64,000 bases of DNA, from NCBI GenBank assembly GCA_002104905.1, contig MCFE01000129.1, positions 96,098 through 160,097 of the forward strand, in the 5' to 3' direction. Position numbers and translations under genes: made by a program. This document shows, piece after piece, positions 13,073-24,296 of the stretch. Under the pieces are notes generated by a model that did not search any database, had not been told where the DNA came from, and saw nothing but the letters and a program-made list of their open reading frames with translations. Position 1 is the stretch's first letter. Each line of letters opens with the position of its first letter. This stretch comes from Basidiobolus meristosporus CBS 931.73. Lineage: Eukaryota > Basidiobolomycota > Basidiobolomycetes > Basidiobolales > Basidiobolaceae.

Positions 13073-14056
13073 ATGTCACTCACAAATAGCTACTTGTCGA
13101 ATTGGATCCCCAGCAGAAAACAGCAACATATTTCCGTTCCCACCGTGACCGGGGACATAACTCACTTGTTTGCGGAAGATAACACAGGAATCGAAGAGGC
13201 CTTGCCCTTTATCTTCACCATATTGTCATCAATCGAAGAAGAATTAGCAAATGAGTCTTGGTTGGAGGCATCGTGGGCGTCAAGCACACTTGACAAAGAT
13301 GACGTTCCACACGAACGTCAGGTTGAGGCGGTTTTTCTAATGGCCCTCAGTGAGTTATATCATGAGGATGTTGCGCAGAGCATTAAGCTGCTGGACGAGA
13401 TTCTGAACCATGGAATCCGCTCACCTAGATTAGCAACTATCTATCAAGTAATTTTGTCTATTCTTTCTTCAAATCACCAACGTTCACATACTGACGAGCT
13501 TACCTATCCTCCTGAATTCCCCCTCTCACCACAGATCTCTTTAAACACTGGATCCTTCCCTAATTCTCCTCCATCTGCCCAGACTGTTCCTTCTGCGAGG
13601 GATTTACCTAACTCTTCTCCATCTGGTCAAGCCGTTCCTTCCGCGTGGGACTTGCCAAACTCCCCTCCATCTATCCAGGCCGTTCCTTCGGCGAGGGATA
13701 CCGCGCCGGTGAGGTCAAGCACGCATTCCCCTGAGAGACAGGAGAGAGCAAGGAGGAGAAGCAGATCCTCTCGGGAGAGAAGGCTTTCATGCTCGGAGTG
13801 CGAGAAAACTTTCGATCGCCCCTCCGCTCTAGCAAGTCACCAAAAGACCCATTCACATCGCCGCGAGTTCGTGTGCAGCCTTTGCTCTAGTGCGTTCAAA
13901 TTCAAGCACGATATGGAGCGTCATGTTCGCAGGCATACCGGAGAAAAGCCTTACCCCTGTTGCTACTGTGACCAGGGCTTCTATCGGTCCGACACTATGA
14001 CCAACCATATGAAAACGAAGCACCCAGATGCCAAGGATCACACGGCTGAAAGTTAG
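13073..14056 (+). CDS. C2H2 zinc-finger protein, probable transcription factor
   Basis: The 327-residue protein ends in three consecutive C2H2 zinc fingers. Finger 1 uses C240, C243, H256 and H260; finger 2 uses C268, C271, H284 and H288; finger 3 uses C296, C299, H312 and H317. The fingers 2-3 linker is the classic TGEKPY, which favours sequence-specific DNA binding in the nucleus. An Arg/Ser-rich basic stretch (about 223-237) just before the fingers could serve as a nuclear localisation signal. Residues 162-209 hold three tandem copies of a 16-residue Pro/Ser unit (pattern LPNSPPSxQAVPSARD). The N-terminal 140 residues are acidic and helical, with no known domain. There is a single exon; the ATG follows a TATA-like box by 80 bp. 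Target genes cannot be inferred. Confidence 0.9.
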   Translation: MSLTNSYLSNWIPSRKQQHISVPTVTGDITHLFAEDNTGIEEALPFIFTILSSIEEELANESWLEASWASSTLDKDDVPHERQVEAVFLMALSELYHEDVAQSIKLLDEILNHGIRSPRLATIYQVILSILSSNHQRSHTDELTYPPEFPLSPQISLNTGSFPNSPPSAQTVPSARDLPNSSPSGQAVPSAWDLPNSPPSIQAVPSARDTAPVRSSTHSPERQERARRRSRSSRERRLSCSECEKTFDRPSALASHQKTHSHRREFVCSLCSSAFKFKHDMERHVRRHTGEKPYPCCYCDQGFYRSDTMTNHMKTKHPDAKDHTAES

Positions 14057-16950
14057 TGCACTGTAACATCGATATCAGTGTCTGTACATTATTTACTAGT
14101 CGTTTTCCACCAATCCTAACGCCAAAAACAACCATCATATTGTTAGTGTATATATACTGTCATATTCAGGACAGTTGGTCAGAAATGGATTGATTAAGCC
14201 AAGTCTCTGGGCCATCCCTGGTGTATCTAGCCGAAACAAGATTAAGTTTGCTCTTCAATGATAATAAAATAGTGTGGAGTACTCGTAAGTCATTTCGGAT
14301 TTTATGGCCAGGCAGGTGCTCATTTTGGAAAGGGAACCTCGGTGGAGAGGAGTGTTGATAAGAGGGGCGAATCCTGCGGGCCTAGATCTTCGAAGATACC
14401 TGGCATTAGCATTGACCCGATGTTGGTAGTACGCATAAAATCGTAGATGCCAGCTGCCGCTCATTAAAATTAAGATTACCATGGACATCAAATGTAGTCT
14501 CAAAATATTGCGGAGTAGGCGGTGTCGGAGACCTGGCCAATCCAGTTACAGCCAACGATATTCGATTCGATGCTGCCTCGAAATTCTGACGTCCAATCAT
14601 ATCCAAGGGCTTGGCATGAGTCAGGAACATTATATTATACACTTCTTTGTTGCTGTAGTAGCTTGATCTGTAGTAGTGAAATGAGTTGGATCATTCTGTA
14701 AGAAACCCACTTCAAATACTTGATATTTCAGTATAAAGCACCGCACATTGAGCCTAATGTTACTTCATTTCGGAACCACCATAATAACAGGCCTCGCCTA
14801 CTCCCCATAAACGGACATTAGCGCCCAAGTTACTGGCGTAGTGGGATGACACCAAACTCGTATGGAAAGGGCATCAGTCAGTGTTAATTGCCACTTGCAA
14901 TTCTTACAGAGAAAAATATACCGACTCCACCTTCAAAGTATGTTAAGAATATAGAAGATTGACTTTTGCACTCAGGACCTGCAGAGTCCATTGATCTCAG
15001 TAAAGCTGGAGTTGCAACCTCAGCGATGTAGAATCAGCTGCACGCGTAGGGAGACAACAGGTGAAGAAGTGGGGTGAATACTGACTAACAATATGCTCAG
15101 CAGTTTGTTGGCTTTTTACGCTTTATTGTCTTTGCGGGAGGTTTCATCTCATAAATCAACGGTCAGATATCTATTTCATTTAGCCAGTGACTTCGTCTAC
15201 CATGAGAACCGACAAGAGCTAAACAGACCAGCCGTGGGATTCATTAGCTCTGTCAGTCGAAGTCAATAACTCTGCTTGGAGTAATCTCGAATTTAGCGGA
15301 GAACGATAGATTGCCATCGAAGACACCGACAAAATGGAGTAGCCACCGTCAAAATGAGTTAGAGGCATACTTGGCCTACTTATACCATCAGGAGCGTTCG
15401 AGAATCCTCACCCAACCAATGATCAGTGACCCCATGTAAAGGACCCAAAATGGCCCTACAGAGCGGATTAAACCATCCACTAATATGTGAGTGTGTGAAA
15501 AACCCCTGGTACATATCAGCAGCTACAAATTGATACTAGCAGATCTCATGTGAGCGAGGTGACGAGGGTTTCTCCAACGTCTGCTGAGTCGCACACGCTG
15601 GGGATTAATGGGGGAGTAACGAACTCTTCATTTCCTCACTTGGTCCCTAATGCAGGTACAATTGAATTGTGCATTCGACTCAAATTAATATGGGTGTACC
15701 GAGCCAAAAATAGTGGTTACGAATTACTCAGCATTGGGTGAGATTCATGTGAAATGAGCACCTTGTTTGTGAATACGGTGATATTGCATGTAGTGAGAAT
15801 GAAGAACGCTAAAGCTTGGGCGTGTCAGATGAGTACAGGATTTGCTCCTAGTGCGGTAAATAGGTGGTCTATCATGAACTACAAATCTCAACAAAGAACT
15901 CATTAGATTCAGGGCATGAGACCGCTGAGCTTTGGTGGCCTTGATATCTAGGATTCGGGTGGTTTTAGTGATTGTCCAGAGTAAATGGGAACTACCGGTT
16001 GAGTGCATCCTCCAGTTGCATATTCTTCTCCAAATAATGTGGCTACAGTAGCAGCGGCTTACCAGGAAGCATCCTCACCCAGTGATCCGTCGAGTAGCCG
16101 GGTGGTTACGGGAGCTCGGTAAGCGCTAGGGTTAGGGATAGGGATAGGGATAGGGTTAGGGTTGCGTGTACATCGACAAGGGGCAGCGGCCTTCCAAACC
16201 AGAACCTCACATCACACACATCACTGGTCACCTATATTGGCTCAAACAGGTCGAAGGAGGGAATGTTATCTGACGCTGTTTGTGTTTTGTAGGATGTTTC
16301 AGATCTTTCAAGCGTGACTGGGATTGACATTGGTAATGAACAGATGCTAATAAAAAAAGGTACCAAGACTCAGATTCCTAACCGGCAGCAGTGCTATTCG
16401 ATCTCAATTATATGATCCATTGCTAAATTAAGCTGCTATTGGTTTGTTGATGACTAACACTAAACAAGACACCTGCGTTACCATCACCACCCACGCCACC
16501 TATCAGCACCCATGATCATCTGGATCACTTCTACGTGATATATTTGTGCGCTCATAGAAGTGCGGATTGACTGCGAATATAGGCTTATGAGCAGTTTCAT
16601 GTTTCGATACAAGCCAGATTCTGCATCAAGTGATATATTTGGTTGCGGCAGTTATACAATACCATATTGCAGCAATCATCACTGATCTTGGCTTCATGCT
16701 GTTATATAACCCCATGGATGACAGCACTGATCCTTTTTCTTCTGCGACACCTAACTGCCACCGATCTTTCTTCTCCCATCCAGGCAAGGAAACATTAACT
16801 TTAATTCCGTCAGGCTTTCAGCTGAAAGCTCCACTCCCTTCTCCTGAGACCTCCCGTATTTTTCGCCAGGAGCCCTTTAGCCTTTCAGCGGAACACACAT
16901 TAAGCGACCTTGACTACGCATTACCAGTTATTCAGTGAACGTGGTTTGAT
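14057..16950. other. Intergenic, no supported gene; contains an interstitial telomeric tract
   Basis: Only short unrecognised frames are present. A 102-codon frame at 16630-16938 ends 12 bp before the Kin1 start and may lie in that gene's leader. The notable item is the telomere-like tract at 16127-16163. Confidence 0.5.
16127..16163 (+). repeat. Interstitial telomeric repeat with ATAGGG variants
   Basis: TAGGG, TTAGGG, ATAGGG three times and TTAGGG, then TT, run without interruption in otherwise ordinary intergenic DNA. No transposon tail of the type seen at the chromosome end adjoins it. The G-rich strand points toward the same end as the real telomere. Confidence 0.9.
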
Positions 16951-19718
16951 ATGCCATATCGCCGTAGCCTCGTACAAGAACACGACACTTTCAGCTCCAG
17001 ACACGACGCGTACCACATATCACCGAAGCCTCATTGCCATTCATCTATGAGCCCCTCTATTCAGATCATGACAGGCGACTCGAACACTTCCACCAGGGCC
17101 TCCAAAGCCGTATCCAACCGGACGTTTGTCGATTCCAGCGCGCTGCCCGAGCCCAAGTTGCCGGTGATAGTCGAGCGCCAGCCCCAACAGAGACGCCTGG
17201 TTGGCAGCTATCAGCTGACCAAGACGTTAGGCGCTGGTAGTATGGGTAAAGTCAAACTCGGCATCCACCAAACCACCAACGAGAAGGTAATGATTTGTGT
17301 TTTTCAAGCACAACTATCTCCCTGAAAGGCTAACCATTGCATTAAGGTTGCGGTGAAAATCATCCACAAACGGAGTAGCCGCGACCCCAATCGGCACGCT
17401 GGCACCACCGAAACCGAGGAAAACAAAGAGGCCCGGGTTATCCGGGAGGCGGCAATCCTATCGCTCCTCAACCACCCGCATATCGCCAAGCTGAAGGACA
17501 TGACTGTACATAGAAACCATTACTATCTATTCCTCGAATATGTTAGCGGCGGCCAGCTTCTGGATTACATTATTAGCCATGGAAGACTCCGGGAAAAGCA
17601 TGCCCGGGTATTTGCCCGTCAACTTTGCTCAGCACTAGGTATGTCATTGAACACGTACGTGGGACATGCTTCTAAAGGATAGAGTCACTCATTTCTCTGT
17701 GTTACTACCTGATCCATGCAGATTACTGTCACCGGAATTCAATCGTCCATAGAGGTAAGTTCACTCGAACTTTGATCCTTGCCGGATGGAGACTAATTAT
17801 TATCACCGGCACCTAGATCTCAAGATCGAGAATATCTTGATCTCTGCTGAAGGGTCCATCAAGCTGATTGATTTTGGCCTGTCGAACCTGTATTCCCCGA
17901 AGTCTCACCTTTCAACGTTCTGTGGTTCATTGTACTTCGCTGCACCAGAGCTACTGCACGCTCGGGCATATACTGGGCCTGAGGTAGACGTCTGGAGTTT
18001 GGGGATTGTCATCTACGTTCTACTATGCGGCAAGGTCCCTTTCGACGACAAGAGCATGCCTGGCCTGCACGCCAAGATCAAAAGAGGCCATGTCGAGTAT
18101 CCGCCGTGGTTGAGCAATGGTAAGTGATGCTTGTCTGTCCATTTTACACATCACATGGCTTATTCACCCCGCCTGCATCACAGAATCGAAGCACCTACTT
18201 TCCCGTATGCTAGTCACTAATCCCCCGGAACGGGCGACTATGAACGAGGTTCTTGGGCATCCTTGGATGTTGAAAGGGTACGATCAGCCGCTCACCAACT
18301 ACCTACCCGCTCGTCTCCCCCTTCATCTTCCTCTGGACCCAAATGTCGTCGAAAAGATGACCGGGTTTCAGTTCGGTGAGCCAGAGCAGATTACCAAGGA
18401 ATTGGAGGCGATCATCCTATCTGATGCATACCAACAATATGCTCATTCGGCGGCATCCGAGGAGTTTTCTCACCCACTAGTCTCCATCTACCACCTGGTC
18501 AAGGAGAAACTTGAGCGAGATGGCGAAGAGCCAGGGTTCAGCTCGTCCACCGATTCGCTAGAGAGCCAATTCGCGGATGGAATGAAGTTCGACTGTCCCA
18601 TCACACCGACCCTGTCGTACGAAGAGGCCAACCTCAATAGGCTTTCCCAGGCGGAGCGCGCGGATCGAATGGCTGCCCGGGCCCATATCGCCGGAAGTGA
18701 TGGTCAATGTGACGAGGTGGAGTATTCGTATGATTTCGAAGAGGGCTCCCCGAACCAGCACCAATCGGGCGAGAAGAATTCGAAAAAATCCAAGAAAGGA
18801 GTGTTTAGACGACTCAGCCAAGCCCTTAGGTCAGGCAAGAGCGGCCGCCGTCGATCCAAGCAGAACGCCTCTAACGAGGAACTGCCAGGGGGTGTGAAGG
18901 AAACCTCACCGAAGCGACCTGGAATCGGCCGTAGCAAATCGGTCTTCACTCCAAGACGTAACATCTCTCCCCTTACTGAAGACCTTCAAAACGAGACAAA
19001 ATCCGGTAGCAAGAAGAAAGAGCAGGCAGCGAAGCTATCGAGCATCATCTCGCGTACCAAAAGTCTCCGGGAGGCAGACCCTGAGACTAGCGCTGGGGAT
19101 TGTAGTACCTCCAACGCCTCAAGGGGCAGGCCCGCATTCACACGTCTTGTTAGCTCGCCAACTCCCCAAACACTCGAAACCTTGGTTGAGCCAAGAGATG
19201 TAGCACCAGCGGCTTGCAAATCGAGCATTCCTACCAAAGAGCACGATAAGGCCGACTCTTACACCAAGCCTGTATTTCTTAAAGGGCTGTTCTCTGTCTC
19301 CACAACCAGTACCAAAAAGCCGAAAGTTATTCGTCAAGATATCATCCATGCGCTAGATGAGCTACAGGTCCTGTGGAGAGAGGGTCGAGGCTATTTCGAA
19401 TGTCTGAAAACCTACCCATCACCTGCCGATCCTGAGCAACAGTCACCTACGCCCACCGAGGACCCTGCTCTCAGCACCGCCCATACCGACAGCTCCAACG
19501 AAGAAATACCAAACAGCCCCACGGGTAGCGGAGTTAATGACAGCGAGGATGAGTTCGATGAGGTTGCCAACCGTGGAAACACAGTTCGATTCCAGATCCA
19601 GATTGTCAAGATTCCCTGGCTTCTGGGCCTTCATGGCTTACAGTTTCGTAGGCTTGCGGGACACCCTTGGGAATATCGCGAAATATGCTCCAAAGTTTTG
19701 GGAAATCTCAACCTGTAA
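16951..19718 (+). CDS. kin1: Kin1/MARK-type Ser/Thr protein kinase with KA1 domain
   Basis: Five exons (16951-17286, 17347-17638, 17722-17754, 17817-18119, 18184-19718) join to 832 codons. All four introns are GT-AG, 60-83 bp. The kinase domain has the glycine loop at 93-100 (LGAGSMGK), the ATP-binding lysine at 116 (VAVK), HRDLK at 219-223, DFG at 239-241 and APE at 263-265. The long middle region is Ser/Lys-rich and probably disordered. The last ~50 residues form a KA1 domain ([13 protein letters not shown], then FRRLAG), which binds acidic phospholipids in this family. Fungal Kin1 kinases act at the cell cortex in polarity, septation and wall integrity. I chose the ATG at 16951 because it gives the longest frame; a later in-frame ATG at 17047 is possible. 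The start is the least certain part. Confidence 0.93.
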
Positions 19719-21119
19719 ATGTGTAATCAAATCTCCGATCCAACCTCAGAACGCTGCCCTCAATACAGTAAATTCTAATCTTGGGGGTGGGGTGGAATGC
19801 AGCAGCCATTTGCCGGGATTGGCTCCTGCTCTCCCTCCGCCCGCTTTCTCAACTGGAATGATTGATATATCCCTTTCCCAAATCGGACTACCCCATTTCT
19901 CTCTCTTACCAAGTGTTTGTATATTGTCGAGGTGTTTTGTAAAATCCGCTCACTTAATCATTAATATCAATAACACATATCCACTAGTTATTATGTAACA
20001 TAAGCCTCCTCATGCACTACGTTGATAATAAAGATATCATGTTCTGGCTACTCGAGAATCCTCAGTTACCTTGCAGTACAGTAGGTGGGTATGGATATGG
20101 ATATGGATATGGATACGGATACGGATCACTCCTGAGGAGTGATTGTTCATATGATGTCGCACTCGAAACAGGTCAAGCAGCATATGCTCAAGCAAATGAA
20201 ATGCCTGCAAGTCGAACATCCTGATACGCAAGTTGGAGTGAAACGACTCCTCGTCTCATCACATGAAACTTTCGCCAACTACGATATGTGTGATACTTAG
20301 CGGCATGATTGGCGGACACTGGGAATCTCCTTGCGCACTATCAGGGCTTTGTGCTCTGACTTTGGGGACATCCGAATCGTAGGTGTGCAAAATTGGTCAA
20401 GGGGCGAGTCCGAGGGGTGGCGCAAGCAGTGGATTGCTCTTATCAGCAACTGAGAGATAACAAGGGAGCTAGAAACCAACACTTGGTGTTCTGGCTCCTC
20501 CGTGATCAGATCTTCATGATGGCCAGCAGTATCAGCAGATACAGGTATCGCCAACGAACAACCAATTGCGTTCGAAAAAGCCATTTTCCTTACATGGCAG
20601 TGAGGCTCAGGTGGGAGGATGCAATGGCCATTCCGGCATTGTGGTGGTCGCCGAGAACGGCATCGTTTTCTCAATTTGCAATGGCCTGGTCATGATTGGA
20701 CTCCGGCGGTGAGCTCTTGAATTTAACAGATTCGAATCAAATGCATGGCTCGGCTGGTCGTATACTCAAGGTTGGACAATCAACCACATCAGCTCACTGT
20801 GGATATCATCGCCATTAGGGACATCCATGTGAAACATGTTGTCAGTATTATCTTGTGGTACGTCGCATTAGCTGAGATGGTTTTGGAAGTATTTTCTCGA
20901 CCCTCAGCAGCCTATTTCGTGGTAAAAGACTCAGCACCGAGATGAAGTTTACCGTTTATACCCATCGGCGGCATTGTGAATCATTCTATATTCGTTCAAT
21001 CATTGGCCACGAGTGACGAGGGCTATGGGAGATCACGTGAAATCGGTTGAACGAATGTAACCACGCTTTTCGCCCATTTCCGCACTTTGCAACATTCCAT
21101 AACTCTTTAATGAGAAACC
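19719..21119. other. Intergenic, no supported gene
   Basis: Overlapping frames of 60-125 codons lie on both strands without recognisable domains. A hexanucleotide microsatellite lies at 20088-20125. Confidence 0.45.
20088..20125. repeat. GGATAT/GGATAC microsatellite
   Basis: About six hexanucleotide units run in tandem. The first units are GGATAT and the last are GGATAC. Confidence 0.9.
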
Positions 21120-21716
21120 ATGAGGTCGCATGTATACTTACTGTTTCTGTCACTTCTAAGCTTTATCATTGCCTCCCCAATACCCGACCAATATCCATTT
21201 TCTAACGAGCCGTTAGTAGCCCAAAACCACGTCGGCTATGTGGAGGTGATCCAGGATGGCAAACCTACCTTGGGGGATATCATCCCCACTGATAAATCTT
21301 TGAGTACCTTTTTAGACGCATTGATGAGGTTTCCCGACTTGGTAAACGTGAGCTAAGATTTATTAACGCTTATTCCAAGTAACTCATAAGGGTTTTCGAA
21401 ATAGGCCAATGCTGTGTTCGATGTCGAGAATGAGCTCACCATTGTAGCCCCTGTCAATGCGGCATTTCAGAAGTACAATATCGTAGAGCACTTTGACGAG
21501 CTTCACGACATTGTTGCCTCTCACATCATCACCAGAAAGGTGAACAAATCTTCTTTGAAGGAAGGTCTTGAGTTCCCGACGCTCAATAGTAACCAACCTG
21601 TCAGGGTTGGCCGCTCGAACGGAGGGTTGGTATTGAATAACAAAGCCCGCTTTCTGGAAGGGGGGAAGGAGGCCAGCAACGGTAACCTGTACCGGATTGA
21701 CACCGTTTTCCCTTAA
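21120..21716 (+). CDS. Secreted fasciclin (FAS1)-domain protein
   Basis: Two exons (21120-21347 and 21405-21716, intron 57 bp, phase 0) encode 179 residues. Residues 1-18 are a signal peptide (RSHVYLLFLSLLSFIIAS). The rest resembles one compact FAS1 domain: a TxFLDAL-type helix before the intron, then ELTIVAPVNAAF, the usual 'TVFAPTNxAF' block of the family, and a C-terminal GNLYRIDTVFP block, the usual 'G.I..ID.VL' strand. FAS1 proteins mediate adhesion or cell-wall association. No transmembrane segment or GPI signal follows, so it is probably secreted into the wall or medium. It opens a run of surface-protein genes. Confidence 0.85.
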
Positions 21717-22923
21717 AGCTCCACCCACAATTACTACCTGAATTGGTTAATTATGCGTGGAGCTGTTTATTGATTATCGTATTATAAACATGGAAATACT
21801 TGCGTATCAGTGTACAATTTGCTTTATTAAATATCAACCATTTGGCTGGATAAGGGGTTGGTACCTCACCCAGTATACTTAGTATGCTGCATGCCAACGC
21901 GTTCTCAACCATGGCTGATCAGCGAATGGGATGGGGACGTAGTCTCTGGTGAAGTCTGTGGGCATTGTAGAATTGTAAGGGATGGTAATGACGAGTCTCT
22001 GTTCCCATCCAGGAATATAGGGGTGTGTTCGTGGAATTGGTTAATGTGCCGCTTAAAAGCGTACTTATTGTATTGGTATTATTTCCCAACCGATCGATGG
22101 CATGTATGACAATGAACGACCTACATGTAGATGCTGCGTACACCATGGACTAACGGTGTTGTCTGGTTGAATGTGCCGTTCCTCAGAGAAAGCGGTCTTG
22201 TGGGACTGAGGTTAATAAAGAGGTACAAGAGCAATTCACCTGTGCTGTGGGAATGCATGGCCATTTCACGACAAAACCAACGGCCAGTCCAGTGGCACTA
22301 TACTGAGTGTAACGACGTCATGATACCAACACCTCACTCCATATTCATATCGACCACCTCTTCAACCAGCATCCATCATGTCGGCGGTTTCAGTTCAATT
22401 ATCGCGTTGTGCCCCACACCCTGCATCATTGCTTCTTGTTTCTCTTTAGCATAAAGACGAATCCAATTGTCCGCCAGCTTATGTGCCCTCTGAGAGCGAC
22501 AATGTATGTGCGTTGCGCAGCACAGCTAATTTGGTCCTGAGTTTTGCTATATATCATATGCTAAGCTGTTACGCTTCCTTAAGGGGTGTCCATACCATCG
22601 GTTATCAAATGGGGGCTGGCTTGGTCCTGAGACAATCCCATCTCTTCCGGATAGGCGTCAGATAAATTTATCTCGATTCTATCTTTAACTTCACGAATGG
22701 TATGATTTATGCGGCCCAAAGAGCTTCATGATCTGCACGCCTGCTTCTAATATAAAATCCCTCTGCCAGGGTCATGACGACTATTGATGTAGACCGAACC
22801 TATTCTTTACTCTCGCTCTTAGGATCAATTTTACATATACACCTTTTCCTGGGTATCAGGAAGTCTCAGTATTTCTTTCCCGTCTCCTTCCCAATACATA
22901 GAATCCCTTGCATCTGCTTAACC
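21717..22923. other. Intergenic, no supported gene
   Basis: Only unrecognised short frames. A TATAAAA at 22751-22757 lies upstream of the next gene and may be its core promoter. Confidence 0.45.
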
Positions 22924-23748
22924 ATGAACCTTTGGTATGGTCAGTTCCTCCTCACGGTCCTGATGCTGGGCCTTTCTCTGGTCTACGGGTACGATATCGG
23001 TGACCCATGTACACCAATCATCTTTAGCTCTCCCAATACGATAGGTTCTTGCCGAAATCATACACTTGCCTGTGACCCAGATTTACAGCTTTGTGTGCTA
23101 AGGGGATGCCGTAACGAGGAGTTTTCAGCCAACTGGCCTCAGAATTGGCAGCTTCCTCCACTCTGTAATAAGGATACAGAGTTTTGCCCGGACTCACAGC
23201 TGAAGTGTCTACCCAAAATCAAGACTGGCGAGATTTGTTCTCCCGGAAGAGATGACGCTTGCGATACAATCCAAGGTATCTGTCTAAATCAACGCTGCAA
23301 CGTCAAGAACGCCACCCTGAATCAACCCTGTGTTCTGGACAGCCTGACACTCTATAATATGAATCGGGATAATTGCATCACAGGCACCTTCTGTAACAAC
23401 GGGTCCAATACGTGTGTAAGCACATTCGCCAAAGGCCAAAGCTGCAACGAAGACAGGCAATGTGGTACCGGCGTGTGTAGAGGTGGTGCCTGTATTGAGG
23501 AATCCGAGTACAACAAACTACCATTTTGGATCTACATTATCATAGGGTGTGGAGCGTTGATCATCATCGTATCCTGTTTACTCTTCATCTATCTTCGCAG
23601 GCGGAAACGCATGCTGCGCTACAAGAAAAGGCTCTCGCAACGTGAGAGTGTGCTGCGCGAGATGGTGTTGAATCAACCTATAGAAAGTGCAACCCCATCC
23701 CCCAGAATCTCTCAAATTCCACCTCAACTACCACCACCTGAATTTTAA
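22924..23748 (+). CDS. Cys-rich type I membrane protein, function unknown
   Basis: The 274-residue protein has a signal peptide (about 1-22), an extracellular part with roughly twenty cysteines, one transmembrane helix (about 201-224) and a short cytoplasmic tail. The tail begins RRRKR (stop-transfer) and ends in a proline-rich stretch (PPQLPPPEF). Cys spacing such as C-x4-C-x5-C and C-x3-C recalls small disulphide-knot repeats, but I recognise no named family. The frame is open for 50 more codons upstream (to 22774). I start at 22924 because only that ATG places the signal peptide at the N-terminus. The proline tail could bind an SH3 or WW partner inside the cell; this is inference. Confidence 0.8.
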   Translation: MNLWYGQFLLTVLMLGLSLVYGYDIGDPCTPIIFSSPNTIGSCRNHTLACDPDLQLCVLRGCRNEEFSANWPQNWQLPPLCNKDTEFCPDSQLKCLPKIKTGEICSPGRDDACDTIQGICLNQRCNVKNATLNQPCVLDSLTLYNMNRDNCITGTFCNNGSNTCVSTFAKGQSCNEDRQCGTGVCRGGACIEESEYNKLPFWIYIIIGCGALIIIVSCLLFIYLRRRKRMLRYKKRLSQRESVLREMVLNQPIESATPSPRISQIPPQLPPPEF

Positions 23749-24296
23749 TCCCCTTGACTCATCCGTCTTGGCATAGCATTAAATATGACATTTTCATGAA
23801 CACTTCTGAATTCTACCATTGTCTTTCATCTTTGCCGTTGCACTCCAGCTAGGCTGGCAACTGGTTACTTGGATGCATTTTCTAATCTATGGGAGGGTCA
23901 CGGCACCCAAGGATTACAGTGGCTTGGGCCCCACTCACTAATACACCGAGTGCGCACAGATGTGACATCCCATGCCTGGGTCTTGCTCTTTACTGAGGTT
24001 TATTTCAAATATTATCTTTTTAACGAAGCCATAGCACTTACATCGTTTATCTTATATCCACGAATAATAGAACTGTATAGTCAGAGGATAAGAAATATGT
24101 TACAACAAATGGAAAATTTATAGATTCGAGGTCGAGGCAGAGCGCCAGACAACCAGGACACCGCGGGGGCGGACAGTTAGAAAGTTTACGATGGTCCTCT
24201 TGTATTCATGTTGGTATGAGTGCGTGCTGAATGGATGAAGGACATCCTCATGGACTGCTTGCTGGGTCATATACCTGGGAGATCCTCACGTGCATC
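23749..24296. other. Intergenic between convergent genes
   Basis: This is the 3' space of two genes that face each other. No credible coding frame or RNA gene is seen. Confidence 0.5.

Noticed and set aside
16630-16938. 102-codon frame before Kin1 as a separate gene
   Set aside because: No domain, no promoter, and it lies in the probable leader of Kin1. It may be an upstream frame at most.
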